The notes: generated by a model from the sequence alone, not told the origin. A stretch of 36,363 nucleotides of DNA from UBA4717 sp045531795 (GCA_045531795.1 JAZSET010000032.1:1-36363); one strand, 5' to 3'; numbered from the stretch's first letter, positions 1 to 8,815 are shown. Numbers and translations: made by a program.

Positions 1-924
1 GGCGAAAGCTTCTATTCCGACAAAATGCCCGCTATTGTTGACGAGCTTCGTGAAAAGAAGCTCCTTACAATCGACGACGGTGCTTCCATTGTAAATCTTG
101 AAGAATTCGGCATGGGCCCCTGCCTCATTTTAAAGCGTGACGGCTCTACTCTATACCCTACCCGCGATATTGCAGCGGCAAGGTACAGAAAAGACACCTA
201 CGACTTTGAAAAGTGCATTTATGTTACATCCGCAGGTCAGAGCTTACACTTTGCACAGTGGTTCAAGGTTGTTGAGCTTATGGGCTACGACTGGGCAAAA
301 GATCTTGTACACGTACCTTACGGCACAGTTTCCATAAACGGCGAAAAACTTGCTACCCGTACAGGCAATGTTATTTTACTTAAAGACCTTTTTGCAATGT
401 CGATTGATAAGGTTCTCGGCATTATAAAGGAAAAGAATCCGAATCTTGAAAACGCAGACGAGGTTGCAGAGGCTGTCGGTGTCGGTGCTATTGTGTTCCA
501 TTATCTCTCTAACAGCCGTATCAAGGATATAAACTTCGTGTTAGAGGATGCGTTATCGTTTGAGGGTAACACAGGCCCGTACTCGCAGTACACATACGCC
601 CGCACCTGCTCAATTCTTGCTAAAGCAGGAAATACCGGTGCCTGCGGTGAGCTTACAGACGAAAATGAAACAGAGCTTATAAAGGTGCTTTCAAGATACC
701 CCGAAAAGATACTTTCTGCCCTTAACGACTATGAACCTATGGTAATTACAAGATACATTCTTGACGTATGTAACGCATTTAACCGCTTCTATCATTCCTG
801 CCAGATACTTAACGCAGAAAATGATGACGTGAAGAATACAAGAATTTATCTTACAAATGCGGTTAACCACGTTCTTAAAACGGCTTTCACTCTTATTTGT
901 ATAAAGCCTACCGAAAAGATTTAA
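1..924 (+). CDS. argS: Arginyl-tRNA synthetase, C-terminal part (5' end outside window)
   Basis: This is the C-terminal ~307 residues of cytoplasmic arginyl-tRNA synthetase, which charges tRNA-Arg with arginine using ATP. The frame is open from base 1 (GESFYSDKM...), so the ATG at 25 is internal. Visible class I landmarks are the KLATRTGN segment near fragment residue 116, which corresponds to the KMSKS-type loop of ArgS, and the helix around GNTGPYSQYTYAR. These lead into the DALR-type anticodon-binding domain with its SRYPEKILSAL and NAFNRFYHSC helices. The catalytic HIGH motif must lie upstream of the window. The stop at 924 is followed 30 bases later by yebC, which has a good ribosome binding site (AAAGGAGA), so the two are probably cotranscribed. 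Identity is clear; only the missing N-terminus cannot be assessed. Confidence 0.96.
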   Translation, partial: GESFYSDKMPAIVDELREKKLLTIDDGASIVNLEEFGMGPCLILKRDGSTLYPTRDIAAARYRKDTYDFEKCIYVTSAGQSLHFAQWFKVVELMGYDWAKDLVHVPYGTVSINGEKLATRTGNVILLKDLFAMSIDKVLGIIKEKNPNLENADEVAEAVGVGAIVFHYLSNSRIKDINFVLEDALSFEGNTGPYSQYTYARTCSILAKAGNTGACGELTDENETELIKVLSRYPEKILSALNDYEPMVITRYILDVCNAFNRFYHSCQILNAENDDVKNTRIYLTNAVNHVLKTAFTLICIKPTEKI

Positions 925-954
925 TTTGATAATATTTTAAAGGAGAATATAAAA

Positions 955-1686
955 ATGTCAGGACATAGCAAATGGAAAAATATAATGCACAAAAAGGAAA
1001 AGACTGACGCTCAGAAAGCGAAAATCTTTACTAAAATCGGTAAGGAAATTATGATTGCCGTTAAAGAGGGCGGCGGAGACCCTAACAGCAACTCCAAGCT
1101 CCGTGACCTTATTGCAAAAGCAAAGAGCAACAATGTTCCTAACGACAACATTGAGCGTACTATCAAAAAAGCTTTGGGTGCTGAAAATGTAGATTACGAA
1201 GAAATCACCTATGAGGGCTACGGCCCTGCAGGCGTTGCCGTTATTGTTGAAACAACTACCGACAACAGAAACCGTACCGCATCTGAGGTACGCCACTATT
1301 TTGACAAATTCCACGGCAATCTCGGCACAAGCGGTTGCGTAAGTTTCCTTTTCACAGAATGCGGTGTAATTATAATCGCAAAAGACGACTCGGTTGACGA
1401 GGACAAGCTTATGGAAGATGCTCTTGAAGCAGGTGCAAGTGATTTCGTTGTTGAAGACGAGCTTTTTGAAATTACCACAGAGCCTAATGACTTATCTGCG
1501 GTAAGAGAGGCTCTTGAGGGACTCGGATACACTATTGAGTCTGCAGAAAAGGACAAGATTCCCTCTACTTATGTAACACTTGAAAATGAAGAGGACATCA
1601 AGTATATGAATCTTTTACTTGAACACCTTGACGACAACGAGGATGTACAGAATGTGTTCCACAACTGGGAAAACGCTGACGAATAA
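955..1686 (+). CDS. yebC: YebC/PmpR family (TACO1-type) protein
   Basis: A 243-residue protein with the hallmark start MSGHSKWKNIMHKKEKTDAQK of the YebC/PmpR family, and a length normal for the family (about 240-250). Members were first described as DNA-binding transcriptional regulators. Several bacterial and mitochondrial (TACO1) members are now linked to ribosome function on difficult (for example proline-rich) stretches. The three-domain fold is apparent: a basic helical N-terminus, a central region with GYGPAGVAVIVETTTDNRNRT, and an acidic C-terminus. The start is set by AAAGGAGA 9 bases before the ATG. It follows argS closely and is closed by a strong bidirectional terminator. The family is certain; the molecular role in this organism is not shown by sequence. 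Confidence 0.95.
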   Translation: MSGHSKWKNIMHKKEKTDAQKAKIFTKIGKEIMIAVKEGGGDPNSNSKLRDLIAKAKSNNVPNDNIERTIKKALGAENVDYEEITYEGYGPAGVAVIVETTTDNRNRTASEVRHYFDKFHGNLGTSGCVSFLFTECGVIIIAKDDSVDEDKLMEDALEAGASDFVVEDELFEITTEPNDLSAVREALEGLGYTIESAEKDKIPSTYVTLENEEDIKYMNLLLEHLDDNEDVQNVFHNWENADE

Positions 1687-1695
1687 TTTTGATAT

Positions 1696-1731
1696 AAAAA
1701 AAGCAAGAGGATATTTTCCTCTTGCTTTTTT
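1696..1731. terminator. Bidirectional intrinsic terminator between yebC and the DUF4097 gene
   Basis: A 9-bp GC-containing stem (GCAAGAGGA at 1703-1711 with TCCTCTTGC at 1717-1725) has a 5-base loop. It is flanked by an A-run on the left and a T-run on the right, so either strand gives a hairpin followed by U residues. It sits between two converging genes and can serve both. Confidence 0.9.
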
Positions 1732-1737
1732 ATGTAG

Positions 1738-2703
1738 CTATTCTGATATACTTATTTTTATGTTGCCTGTATCTGTGTTTATCTCACATTTTCCGCCTGT
1801 AATTGTTTTGGGAACATTTACTTTACCCGTATCGGTTTGTACAATAAATACTTTACTTGTAAGAAGTGTGCCTTTAACATCGCCGGTATCCGTTTCTATA
1901 AAAAGTTCACCTGCATCGCACTGTTCAAGCTTAACATCACCTGTGCTTCTCACAACAGACAACTTATCTGTTGCAATAACATTATTTAAGAGTATACCTC
2001 CCGTGCTTCCGCTTGTTATAAGATTATTACACTTCACATCAGCAAGTTTGGTTTTACCCGTTGATACGCTGATATTGATATCTCCCTCGCAGATTACCTT
2101 TGAAACATCAATACCACCCGTTGAAACAGATAAATCAAGTGTGTTTGCCGATATGCTTTCGGAATTAATATTGCCCGTACTTGTCTTTATTTTTATAGCA
2201 TCTGAAGCAGAAGCAAAATTCTTTACATCACCTGTGGTCTCAGAAATATCGATACTTTCAAATTTGAAATCCTTTGGTATCTCCGTGTCTCCCGTATCCG
2301 TCTTTACAGAAAGTATGCCGTATTCACCTTGCGGAAGATATACTGTTATTCTGGGTGTGGTGAAGTTTATGCCAATATACTCATACCATTTTCTTGTATC
2401 AACAAGTTCTACTGTAAGAGTGCTGTTATGCACTGTGACCAAATGCTTCATATTTTTCTGCTCATAACAGACAACCGTTGCTTTTGAGTTTTCTGACGGC
2501 ACAAACAAAATATCAGCAGTATCTGTTACAAGCGATATGTTTTTAAAATCTTCAACTATCTCATAATCGTTTGTTTCATATTTTGCAGTGGAAAGTTTAG
2601 TTAAATCAAAATTTAGCGTTGTCATCACACTCCCGAAAATAATCCCTCCGATAAATACAAAAGAAAATGCTGTAATAAGCCATATTTTTGTTTTATTATG
2701 CAT
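1738..2703 (-). CDS. Membrane-anchored DUF4097-type beta-repeat protein
   Basis: A 321-residue protein with one N-terminal membrane segment (IWLITAFSFVFIGGIIFGSV) followed by a long all-beta extracytoplasmic region. That region carries about ten copies of a roughly 20-residue repeat centred on (S/T)TG (TDTGDTEI, TTGDVKNF, STGNINSE, STGGIDVS, RSTGDVKL, TDTGDVKG, TDTGKVNV, TDTGNIKI). This pattern is typical of DUF4097 (putative adhesin/toastrack) proteins, which form right-handed beta solenoids and often act in envelope sensing. I place the start at the ATG at 2703, preceded by AGGGAGA, rather than an in-frame start at 2751 that would add 16 residues without a ribosome binding site. It is the last gene of the DUF512-to-cysK operon, 54 bases after cysK. 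No PadR/DUF1700 partner is present in this window. Function is unknown. Confidence 0.8.
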   Translation of the reverse strand: MHNKTKIWLITAFSFVFIGGIIFGSVMTTLNFDLTKLSTAKYETNDYEIVEDFKNISLVTDTADILFVPSENSKATVVCYEQKNMKHLVTVHNSTLTVELVDTRKWYEYIGINFTTPRITVYLPQGEYGILSVKTDTGDTEIPKDFKFESIDISETTGDVKNFASASDAIKIKTSTGNINSESISANTLDLSVSTGGIDVSKVICEGDINISVSTGKTKLADVKCNNLITSGSTGGILLNNVIATDKLSVVRSTGDVKLEQCDAGELFIETDTGDVKGTLLTSKVFIVQTDTGKVNVPKTITGGKCEINTDTGNIKISISE

Positions 2704-2757
2704 TACACTTTCTCCCTTTTGACATAGCAGATTTTTATTATCTGCCGTCAACGCTTA

Positions 2758-3687
2758 TTATTTTTCCCAGAGCGGAGTTGACAAATATCTCTCTCCACTG
2801 TCAGGGAGAATTACGACTATCGTCTTATCCTTGTTTTCTTCCCTTTTTGCTACCTCTATTGCCGCAAAAAGTGCCGCGCCGCCACTTATTCCGCACAAAA
2901 ATCCCTCTGCTGTTGCAAGGTCTCTTGCCGCCGTGTAAGCATCATTTTCGCTTACAGGGATTATTTCATCAATTATATTTGTGTCAAGTGTGTCGGGTAT
3001 AAAGCCGGCACCTATTCCCATAAGTCCGTGAGGTCCCGGTGCTTTCCCTGAAAGCACTGCGGAATTTAAAGGCTCAACAGCAAGTGCCTTGACAGTTTGC
3101 TTTTTTTCCTTAAGGTACTTTGCACAACCGCTTATCGTACCGCCCGTACCTGCTCCCGCAACAAGGATATCAACCTCACCGTCGGTATCATTAAATATTT
3201 CGGGCCCTGTGGTTTTATAGTGAGCCATAGGGTTATTTTCATTTTCAAACTGACCGAGTATTACCGAGTTTGGTATCTGCTCCAAAAGCTCATACGCCTT
3301 TGTGATTGAGCCGTTCATACCAAGTCTTCCCTCAGTAAGCACAAGCTCAGCACCAAATGCCGAAAGAAGTTTTCTTCTTTCGATGCTCATAGTCTCGGGC
3401 ATTGTGAGTATCACCCTGTAGCCTTTTGATACCGCCGCCATTGCAATACCAATTCCCGTATTACCGCTTGTCGGCTCAATTATTGTCGCACCCGGTTTTA
3501 GAGTTCCCTCTCTTTCGGCCTCGACAACCATATTAACACCGACTCTGTCCTTGACACTTCCTGCGGGATTAAGATACTCGAGCTTTGCAAGTATTTTTGC
3601 CTTTGCACCCATAAGTCTTTCAAGCTTATTAAGTCTCAAAAGCGGAGTGTTTCCAACAAGCTCTGTTATATTATTATAAATTTTCAC
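2758..3687 (-). CDS. cysK: Cysteine synthase A (O-acetylserine sulfhydrylase)
   Basis: A PLP enzyme that makes cysteine from O-acetylserine and sulfide in the cytoplasm. The PLP lysine is seen in NPAGSVKDR (Lys46 with this start). The substrate-binding loop is PTSGNTGIG, the phosphate-binding loop is GAGTGGTISG, and the C-terminal SGGAA segment is present. The length of about 309 residues matches the family. Two GTG codons are possible, at 3696 and 3687. The GAGGAAAG ribosome binding site lies almost on the first and about 8 bases before the second, and starting at the second gives the usual MKIYNNITELVGNTPL N-terminus. The gene overlaps the end of plsY, so translation is probably coupled. 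The position after der-plsY is often taken by gpsA in Clostridia, so cysK here is a local rearrangement. A CysM-type role is less likely. Confidence 0.93.
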   Translation of the reverse strand: MKIYNNITELVGNTPLLRLNKLERLMGAKAKILAKLEYLNPAGSVKDRVGVNMVVEAEREGTLKPGATIIEPTSGNTGIGIAMAAVSKGYRVILTMPETMSIERRKLLSAFGAELVLTEGRLGMNGSITKAYELLEQIPNSVILGQFENENNPMAHYKTTGPEIFNDTDGEVDILVAGAGTGGTISGCAKYLKEKKQTVKALAVEPLNSAVLSGKAPGPHGLMGIGAGFIPDTLDTNIIDEIIPVSENDAYTAARDLATAEGFLCGISGGAALFAAIEVAKREENKDKTIVVILPDSGERYLSTPLWEK

Positions 3688-4378
3688 TTTTTTCACTTTC
3701 CTCAGTTCTGGTTTTCTTTTTGCTCTTTAAAGAAAATTTGTTTTCTGTCCCATTCAAGAGTCTCTTTATATTGTCTTTATGCTTAATGATTACGGTAATT
3801 GCAATTATGAATGCGCAGACAATCGGAACAAGGTCGATTTCACCGAGTCTGTTAAGTAAAAGAGGATACAAAAGCATACACATTACGGAACCGAGTGATA
3901 TAAACTTATATGCTGCCACCAATATCACAAAAATTGCAAATAAAATCACAAAGCAAAGCGGATTTGTACATAAAACCACTGCAGCAACTGCAGAGACGCC
4001 CTTGCCGCCTTTAAAGCCAAAGTAGCAGGGGAAAATATGTCCGTACACACTGCCGAGACCTGCGAGATACGCGCCCATTTCGCCAAACAGAAGTCTGCTT
4101 ATCAAAATGGCAACAACCGTCTTTAATATGTCTCCGATAAGCGTTATCGCACCTGCTTTTTTACCGTAGGTGCGAATCATATTTGTCATTCCGGCATTTT
4201 TACTGCCATAATTGCGTATATCATCGTGATACATCAGTCTTGACACAATTATACCGCAGTTTATACCGCCGAGAAAATAGCCTATTGCAAGTGAGAGTAT
4301 CCCAAGAAGTATAAGATATATAAGATTTACACTGTTTCCTGCCTGAACAATTGGGTTCAAGAAAAGTCCTAAGTCCAT
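3674..4378 (-). CDS. plsY: Acyl-phosphate:glycerol-3-phosphate acyltransferase
   Basis: A 234-residue polytopic inner-membrane enzyme that transfers an acyl group from acyl phosphate to glycerol-3-phosphate, the first step of phospholipid synthesis. The three PlsY motifs are visible: GSKNAGMTN (58-66), the GHIFPCYFGFKGGKGVSA region (glycine-rich loop at 122-127) and KHKDNIKRLLNGTE near residue 200. Motif 1 reads SKNAGM where the common form is SGNPGA, a tolerated variation. About 30 basic and acidic residues extend past motif 3, and the end overlaps cysK. The start follows AAAAGGAGG with 7-base spacing, immediately after the der stop. Its acyl-phosphate substrate could be supplied by FakAB, encoded at 25124-27733, or by PlsX. 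Confidence 0.95.
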   Translation of the reverse strand: MDLGLFLNPIVQAGNSVNLIYLILLGILSLAIGYFLGGINCGIIVSRLMYHDDIRNYGSKNAGMTNMIRTYGKKAGAITLIGDILKTVVAILISRLLFGEMGAYLAGLGSVYGHIFPCYFGFKGGKGVSAVAAVVLCTNPLCFVILFAIFVILVAAYKFISLGSVMCMLLYPLLLNRLGEIDLVPIVCAFIIAITVIIKHKDNIKRLLNGTENKFSLKSKKKTRTEESEKSENL

Positions 4379-4392
4379 AAAAGGTCCTCCTT

Positions 4393-5727
4393 TTAGTCGG
4401 CATTATCGCCGCGCTGACGAATTACAAGCTTTATCGGTGTACCTCTGAAGCCGAATACCTGTCTTAACTGATTTTCAATATATCTCTGATACGAAAAATG
4501 GAAAAGTTCGGCATCATTACAGAATATTACAAAGGTAGGCGGTGCCACCTGTGTCTGTGTCATATAGTAAATCTTGAGTCGTCTGCCCTTGTCTGACGGG
4601 GGCTGGACTCTTGCTGTGCAGTCGTTAAGCACATCATTGAGCATACCCGTTGTTATTCTGAGAAGCGACTGCTCTCTGACATAGTTTATCTGTTCAAAAA
4701 GCTTGTTTACTCTCTGACCTGTCTTTGCAGATATAAACAGAAGCGGAGCGTATGTCATATAAGACAGTGCCGTATATACCTTTTCTGTTTCCTGATTTAC
4801 AAGCTTATCGGTTTTATCCTCGATTGAGTCCCACTTATTTATGGCGATTATACACGCCTTGCCTGCCTCGTGAGCAATTCCTGCGATTTTTTCATCCTGC
4901 TCGGTAATGCCCTCATTGGCATCGGCAACGATGATACATACATCTGCTCTTTCAACCGCCATTTTTGCTCTGAGAACGCTATATTTTTCAATAGCATCAT
5001 TAACCTTACTCTGACGGCGGATTCCTGCAGTATCAATGAAAATATATTTACCGAATTCATTGGTAACTTCTGTGTCTACCGCGTCTCTTGTTGTACCGGG
5101 GATATTTGAAACGATGAGTCTTTCCTCACCAATTATCTTATTGATAAGCGAGCTTTTTCCGGCGTTAGGCTTTCCTATAACCGCTACCTTTATAGCATCA
5201 TCGTCTTCCTCGGCTGTTTGTTCATCGGGAAGATATTCAATTACCTTATCAAGGAGATCTCCCGTACCTGTGCCGTGAACAGATGAAAGTGCAATCGGAT
5301 CTCCCTCTATTCCAAGCTCATAGAATTCGTAATACTCCATTGGAAGTCTGCCCACAGAGTCGATTTTATTTACCGCAAGTACTACGGGCTTACCGCTTTT
5401 TAAAAGCATTACTGCTATTTCTCTGTCGTCTGCGGTAACACCGACTCTTACATCGGTCATAAAAACAATTACATCTGCAGTTTCTATTGCAATCTGCGCC
5501 TGATTTCGCATCTGCTTTAAAATTATGTCATCTGTTTTAGGCTCGATACCGCCTGTATCCACCATCATCAGCTTTCTGCCGTTCCACTCGATATCATAGT
5601 AAATTCTGTCTCGAGTTACACCAGGGGTATCCTCTACTATTGATATTCTCTCACCTGCAAGCTTATTAAACAGTGTACTCTTTCCAACATTCGGTCTGCC
5701 CACTATTGCAACTATCGGTTTTGCCAT
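4393..5727 (-). CDS. der: Ribosome biogenesis GTPase Der (EngA)
   Basis: A 444-residue double-GTPase that helps 50S subunit assembly. The first G domain has GRPNVGKS (10-17), DTPG, DTGG and NKID (about 120). The second has GKPNAGKSS (185-193), DTAGIRRQSKV and NKWD. They are followed by the KH-like RNA-binding C-terminal domain (RVQPPSDKGRRLKIYYMTQ through FRGTPIKLVIRQR). All nucleotide-binding motifs are intact and the length is typical. The ribosome binding site AAAGGA lies 6 bases before the ATG. The gene sits between the lipoprotein and plsY in the same operon; the DUF512-der-plsY linkage is common in Clostridia. The antisense open frames inside it are not credible genes. Confidence 0.98.
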   Translation of the reverse strand: MAKPIVAIVGRPNVGKSTLFNKLAGERISIVEDTPGVTRDRIYYDIEWNGRKLMMVDTGGIEPKTDDIILKQMRNQAQIAIETADVIVFMTDVRVGVTADDREIAVMLLKSGKPVVLAVNKIDSVGRLPMEYYEFYELGIEGDPIALSSVHGTGTGDLLDKVIEYLPDEQTAEEDDDAIKVAVIGKPNAGKSSLINKIIGEERLIVSNIPGTTRDAVDTEVTNEFGKYIFIDTAGIRRQSKVNDAIEKYSVLRAKMAVERADVCIIVADANEGITEQDEKIAGIAHEAGKACIIAINKWDSIEDKTDKLVNQETEKVYTALSYMTYAPLLFISAKTGQRVNKLFEQINYVREQSLLRITTGMLNDVLNDCTARVQPPSDKGRRLKIYYMTQTQVAPPTFVIFCNDAELFHFSYQRYIENQLRQVFGFRGTPIKLVIRQRGDNAD

Positions 5728-5747
5728 TGGTTATTCCTTTCAAACTA

Positions 5748-6533
5748 TCAGTCAACAAGTCCCGAGTAATAATCGGTCATATATTTTTTATCAGTGATTT
5801 CACACTCAAACTCCGCTACGAATCCAAGCACCTGTATTGTATCGGTGATTACACCGAGCTTTTCTGTACCGTTATCCGACTTGATATAAAAATCCGGGTA
5901 AATAGAATAAAGCGGATCGTACTGTGATATTAAATCATTTGTTGTAGTCTCAGAAAGCAGATTTTCATATCCGTTTGTCTGTCTGAAAGCTCCGTCAACA
6001 AAGTCTTTTCTGAAGCCATTATAGCTTACTATTTCATCAAATCCAATAAGCTTTGCTCTTTCAAAGTCAATATTTATTCCAAATGAGAAGTTCTTTGTAT
6101 ATGCACTGCCCTCGGCACTTACACTTCCACGGCACAGGGCACTTATCAGTTTTTCGCCTTTATAGGTTACATTGAACGAGTCAACATCGTAGAATATGCC
6201 AAGCTCAGAGCCTGCATTTGCCACTGCTGTTTCCATTTTCTTTTTTGCGTATGAATATATGAGTGCGTTTACCTTTTCTTCAATTTCGGCATTACTGTAG
6301 CCTGAAACCTGAGGATAAATCATATTAGCTGTGTATGCTTCGCCCTCTACAGTTTCCTGCTTTATTTCAACAGTGTAAAGCTCCACGGGAACATATGCCA
6401 TTTCAGTTTCCGTTTCAAAAACACTTTCCTGTGCAGGGAGACTCTCGCTTTCTGTTGTTTCCTCTTTTTCCGTACAGGAAATCATAAAAAAGCATATAAC
6501 CGTAATCATTAAAAACACTAATAGTTTTTTCAT
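5748..6533 (-). CDS. Lipoprotein, possibly DUF4163/DUF3298-like
   Basis: A 261-residue predicted lipoprotein. The N-terminus has two lysines, a hydrophobic stretch and a lipobox-like FMISC, with Cys20 as the expected lipidated residue. A Ser/Thr/Glu-rich linker follows to about residue 45. The mature part begins with VEIKQETVEGEAYTANMIYPQVSG and a helix SNAEIEEKVNALIYSYAKKKM. This resembles the DUF4163 to DUF3298 arrangement of RsiV/PdaC-type extracellular domains, but the match is by eye and tentative. The start follows GAGGTGA 5 bases upstream, directly after the DUF512 gene stop, so the gene is translationally linked to its neighbours. It interrupts the usual DUF512-der adjacency. No catalytic residues can be pointed to. 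Confidence 0.75.
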   Translation of the reverse strand: MKKLLVFLMITVICFFMISCTEKEETTESESLPAQESVFETETEMAYVPVELYTVEIKQETVEGEAYTANMIYPQVSGYSNAEIEEKVNALIYSYAKKKMETAVANAGSELGIFYDVDSFNVTYKGEKLISALCRGSVSAEGSAYTKNFSFGINIDFERAKLIGFDEIVSYNGFRKDFVDGAFRQTNGYENLLSETTTNDLISQYDPLYSIYPDFYIKSDNGTEKLGVITDTIQVLGFVAEFECEITDKKYMTDYYSGLVD

Positions 6534-6544
6534 AAATTCACCTC

Positions 6545-7852
6545 TTAATAAAGGATACTGCCTACTATTTCGGCTCCGTCATTTTCGGTTGGTACAATTT
6601 CGACAGAAAGCTTTTCGGAAAGCTCCTCAAGCGATATATTATCAAGAAAGAGATTTCCCTCTCGTCTTACTGCAACTGCAGGGATAAGCAGTCTTTCTCC
6701 AAGCGGCTTATCTTTCAGCTGGTTATATATATCGCTTCCCGTCAAAAGCCCTGCAACTGTTATGTTTTCACCGAAAAAGTCATTTCTGATTTTATATACA
6801 TAACACTTCAGATTATTATAGCACATTTTTTCGATTTTTTCAACAGTTGCTTTAATGAAATCATATGCCGCTTCACCTGTTGCTATTGAGAGTTCTCTTT
6901 TCTTTAAAAGGGCTTCCTTTTCAACATACAAAAGTTCATCTTCTACTTCATCACTTGATGAACGGATACTTCCGACCCCGTCTTCAAGCTGAGGATAACC
7001 CTCATAATAATCAGCATCAGGCATACCGATTTCTGCTTTAAGATAAAATTCATCTGAACAGAAGAAAAGTCTTTTTCCATACGTTTTTTTACATCTTTCG
7101 CCAAAAGAGTTGACTGTATTTATAACCTCAGCACACTCTTCTTTAGTGAACATTTCAAGCGGATACAGCTTATCCCTGTACTTTGTAAGTCCTGCAGGTA
7201 CAATAGAAACGCCAAGCAGGTTTTCGTGATACTTTTCCATTTGTGTCAGAGAATATACGAGATTTTCACCGTCATTTATACCTTTGCAAAGCACAATCTG
7301 GAAATTAAGCTCTATTCCCGCATCATTCAGTCTGTCAATATATGAAAGAACCTTTCCTGCGTTCTTGTTATTCATCATTTTAACACGCAGTTCGCCGTTC
7401 ATCGTATGTACAGATATATTGACAGGACTCATTCTCATTTCTATAATTCTGTCGATATCAGAGTCTGACATATTTGTAAGAGTTACATAGTTTCCCATAA
7501 GAAAGGAAAGTCTTGAATCGTCATCCTTGAAGTATATTGAATCACGCATACCTCTTGGGTTCTGGTCTATAAAGCAGAATATGCACTTATTCCTGCAAGT
7601 TTGCTTATTGTCCATAAGATATGTTTCAAACAAAAGTCCTATTTCGTCATATTCGTCTTCTTTGTTTATGTTTACCGTATATTCCTCATCATCACGCGAA
7701 AGGACAATGACCAATTCATTGGCACAGGTTCTGTACCTGTAGTCAAGAATATCTTTTATTTCAAAGCCGTTAACGCTGATAAGCGAATCATTCTCTTTTA
7801 TACCCGCTGTTTCTGCATAGGAATCAGGCTCAATTCCGATTATTTTTACCAT
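6545..7852 (-). CDS. DUF512 family radical-SAM/PDZ protein
   Basis: A 435-residue cytoplasmic protein with an N-terminal PDZ-like domain (GIEPDSYAETAGIKENDSLISVNG, about 1-60). A radical-SAM-type cysteine cluster C86-x3-C90-x2-C93 (CRNKCIFCF) follows, then the ISVHTMNGELRVKMMNNKNAG strand and a C-terminal DUF512 region that includes a conserved FFCSDEFYLKAEI. This architecture is widespread in Clostridia, usually next to der, and its reaction is not established. It is the first gene of a six-gene operon, driven by a consensus promoter 31 bases upstream. The start is supported by AAAGGA 9-14 bases before the ATG. The family call is firm; the substrate is unknown. Confidence 0.92.
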   Translation of the reverse strand: MVKIIGIEPDSYAETAGIKENDSLISVNGFEIKDILDYRYRTCANELVIVLSRDDEEYTVNINKEDEYDEIGLLFETYLMDNKQTCRNKCIFCFIDQNPRGMRDSIYFKDDDSRLSFLMGNYVTLTNMSDSDIDRIIEMRMSPVNISVHTMNGELRVKMMNNKNAGKVLSYIDRLNDAGIELNFQIVLCKGINDGENLVYSLTQMEKYHENLLGVSIVPAGLTKYRDKLYPLEMFTKEECAEVINTVNSFGERCKKTYGKRLFFCSDEFYLKAEIGMPDADYYEGYPQLEDGVGSIRSSSDEVEDELLYVEKEALLKKRELSIATGEAAYDFIKATVEKIEKMCYNNLKCYVYKIRNDFFGENITVAGLLTGSDIYNQLKDKPLGERLLIPAVAVRREGNLFLDNISLEELSEKLSVEIVPTENDGAEIVGSILY

Positions 7853-7882
7853 TTATACAGTCCTTTCAGAAATACTCTTTTG

Positions 7883-7911
7883 ATTATATCATTTCAGCGT
7901 TTTTTTGTCAA
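7883..7911 (-). promoter_or_regulatory. Consensus sigma-A promoter for the DUF512-der-plsY-cysK operon
   Basis: Read on the minus strand: TTGACA (7911-7906), a 17-base spacer, then TATAAT (7888-7883), with an extended -10 TGA just before the hexamer. This is a full consensus match. It starts 8 bases after the AraC-gene stop codon, so the operon is uncoupled from araC readthrough. Confidence 0.9.
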
Positions 7912-7918
7912 CATCAGT

Positions 7919-8785
7919 TTATAAGTGTTCAAGCTTATATTTTGCAGGGGAAATACCCATTATTTTTTTGAAATTCCGGTAAAAGGTTGAAAAATCATTG
8001 TAGCCGCAAAGTCCGTATATGGCAGTGATTTTGTAGCCCTCTTTTATGTATTCTGTAGATTTTTTTACTCTGCACATATTAAGATAATTATTAAAAGAAT
8101 GTCCTGTTATTTCAGCAAAAAGCTTACAGAAGCAACTCTTTGACATAGCAAAACGGTGAGTTATATCTTCAAGTGAAATATTCTCGGTGAAATTTTCTTC
8201 AATGTACTTAACGCAGTACAAAACATATTCCCTGCTTGTTTCAAAGTGGTTTGATATTTCCGCACCTACGCTTTCAAAATAATGTCTTGCCACAAGGCTT
8301 ACAAGCAAAAGTGCGTAAGCACGTATTGTTTCACTGTAGCCAAAGGGCTTATTTGAAAATTCCTTTATTGCCCGCTCAAATATGTTTTCTACCGTAAAGA
8401 GTTCATCGTCAGGAACAACTATTTTCGGCCTTATTCCTTTTTGGGCATTGATTTGAAGACTTTTAAGGAAATTCAGTGCCAGCTTATTTGAAACATTCTG
8501 CTCGCCGAAATAGTCAGGCATAAAGGAAAAGACATAAAATGCTGCCCCCTCTTCAGGGTCAATGTAATGCTTTACTCCCGGAGGAATTATAAACATATCG
8601 CCTATTGAAAGCGAAGAATAATCCTTTTCAACATAGTGAAGCAGTTTACCCCTCAGAACATAATATATCTGAAAATAATCGTGTGTATGCGGTTTTCTTG
8701 CCTCCACGGCTTTTTCCACTCTGTGCACATAAAAATCGTCTGCGGAGTTTTTATAATAAGACAGTACAAAATTTTTTATATCCAT
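7919..8785 (-). CDS. AraC family transcriptional regulator with cupin sensor domain
   Basis: A 288-residue one-component regulator. The N-terminal half is a cupin-like ligand-binding domain (HTHDYFQIYYVLRGKL ... GDMFIIPPGVKHYI, about residues 35-80). The C-terminal ~100 residues are the AraC/XylS double helix-turn-helix (ISLEDITHRFAMSKSCFCKLF ... GYNDFSTFYRNFKKIMGISPAKYK). I use the ATG at 8785, preceded by GGAGAG, instead of an in-frame ATG 42 bases upstream that lacks a ribosome binding site. It is transcribed divergently from the AtuA operon and the shared control region has direct repeats with AraC-type spacing, so it is probably the operon's activator and may autoregulate. The inducer is not readable from sequence, but is likely the substrate of that operon. 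Confidence 0.93.
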   Translation of the reverse strand: MDIKNFVLSYYKNSADDFYVHRVEKAVEARKPHTHDYFQIYYVLRGKLLHYVEKDYSSLSIGDMFIIPPGVKHYIDPEEGAAFYVFSFMPDYFGEQNVSNKLALNFLKSLQINAQKGIRPKIVVPDDELFTVENIFERAIKEFSNKPFGYSETIRAYALLLVSLVARHYFESVGAEISNHFETSREYVLYCVKYIEENFTENISLEDITHRFAMSKSCFCKLFAEITGHSFNNYLNMCRVKKSTEYIKEGYKITAIYGLCGYNDFSTFYRNFKKIMGISPAKYKLEHL

Positions 8786-8815
8786 ATTTTTCTCTCCATT
8801 TTTCCTTACATCACA

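Noticed and set aside
1619..2467. Long open frame on the plus strand opposite the DUF4097 gene
   Set aside because: It begins inside yebC in another frame and runs antisense to the repeat protein; the repeated TG-rich codons keep the opposite frame open. It has no ribosome binding site and the minus-strand gene is clearly coding.
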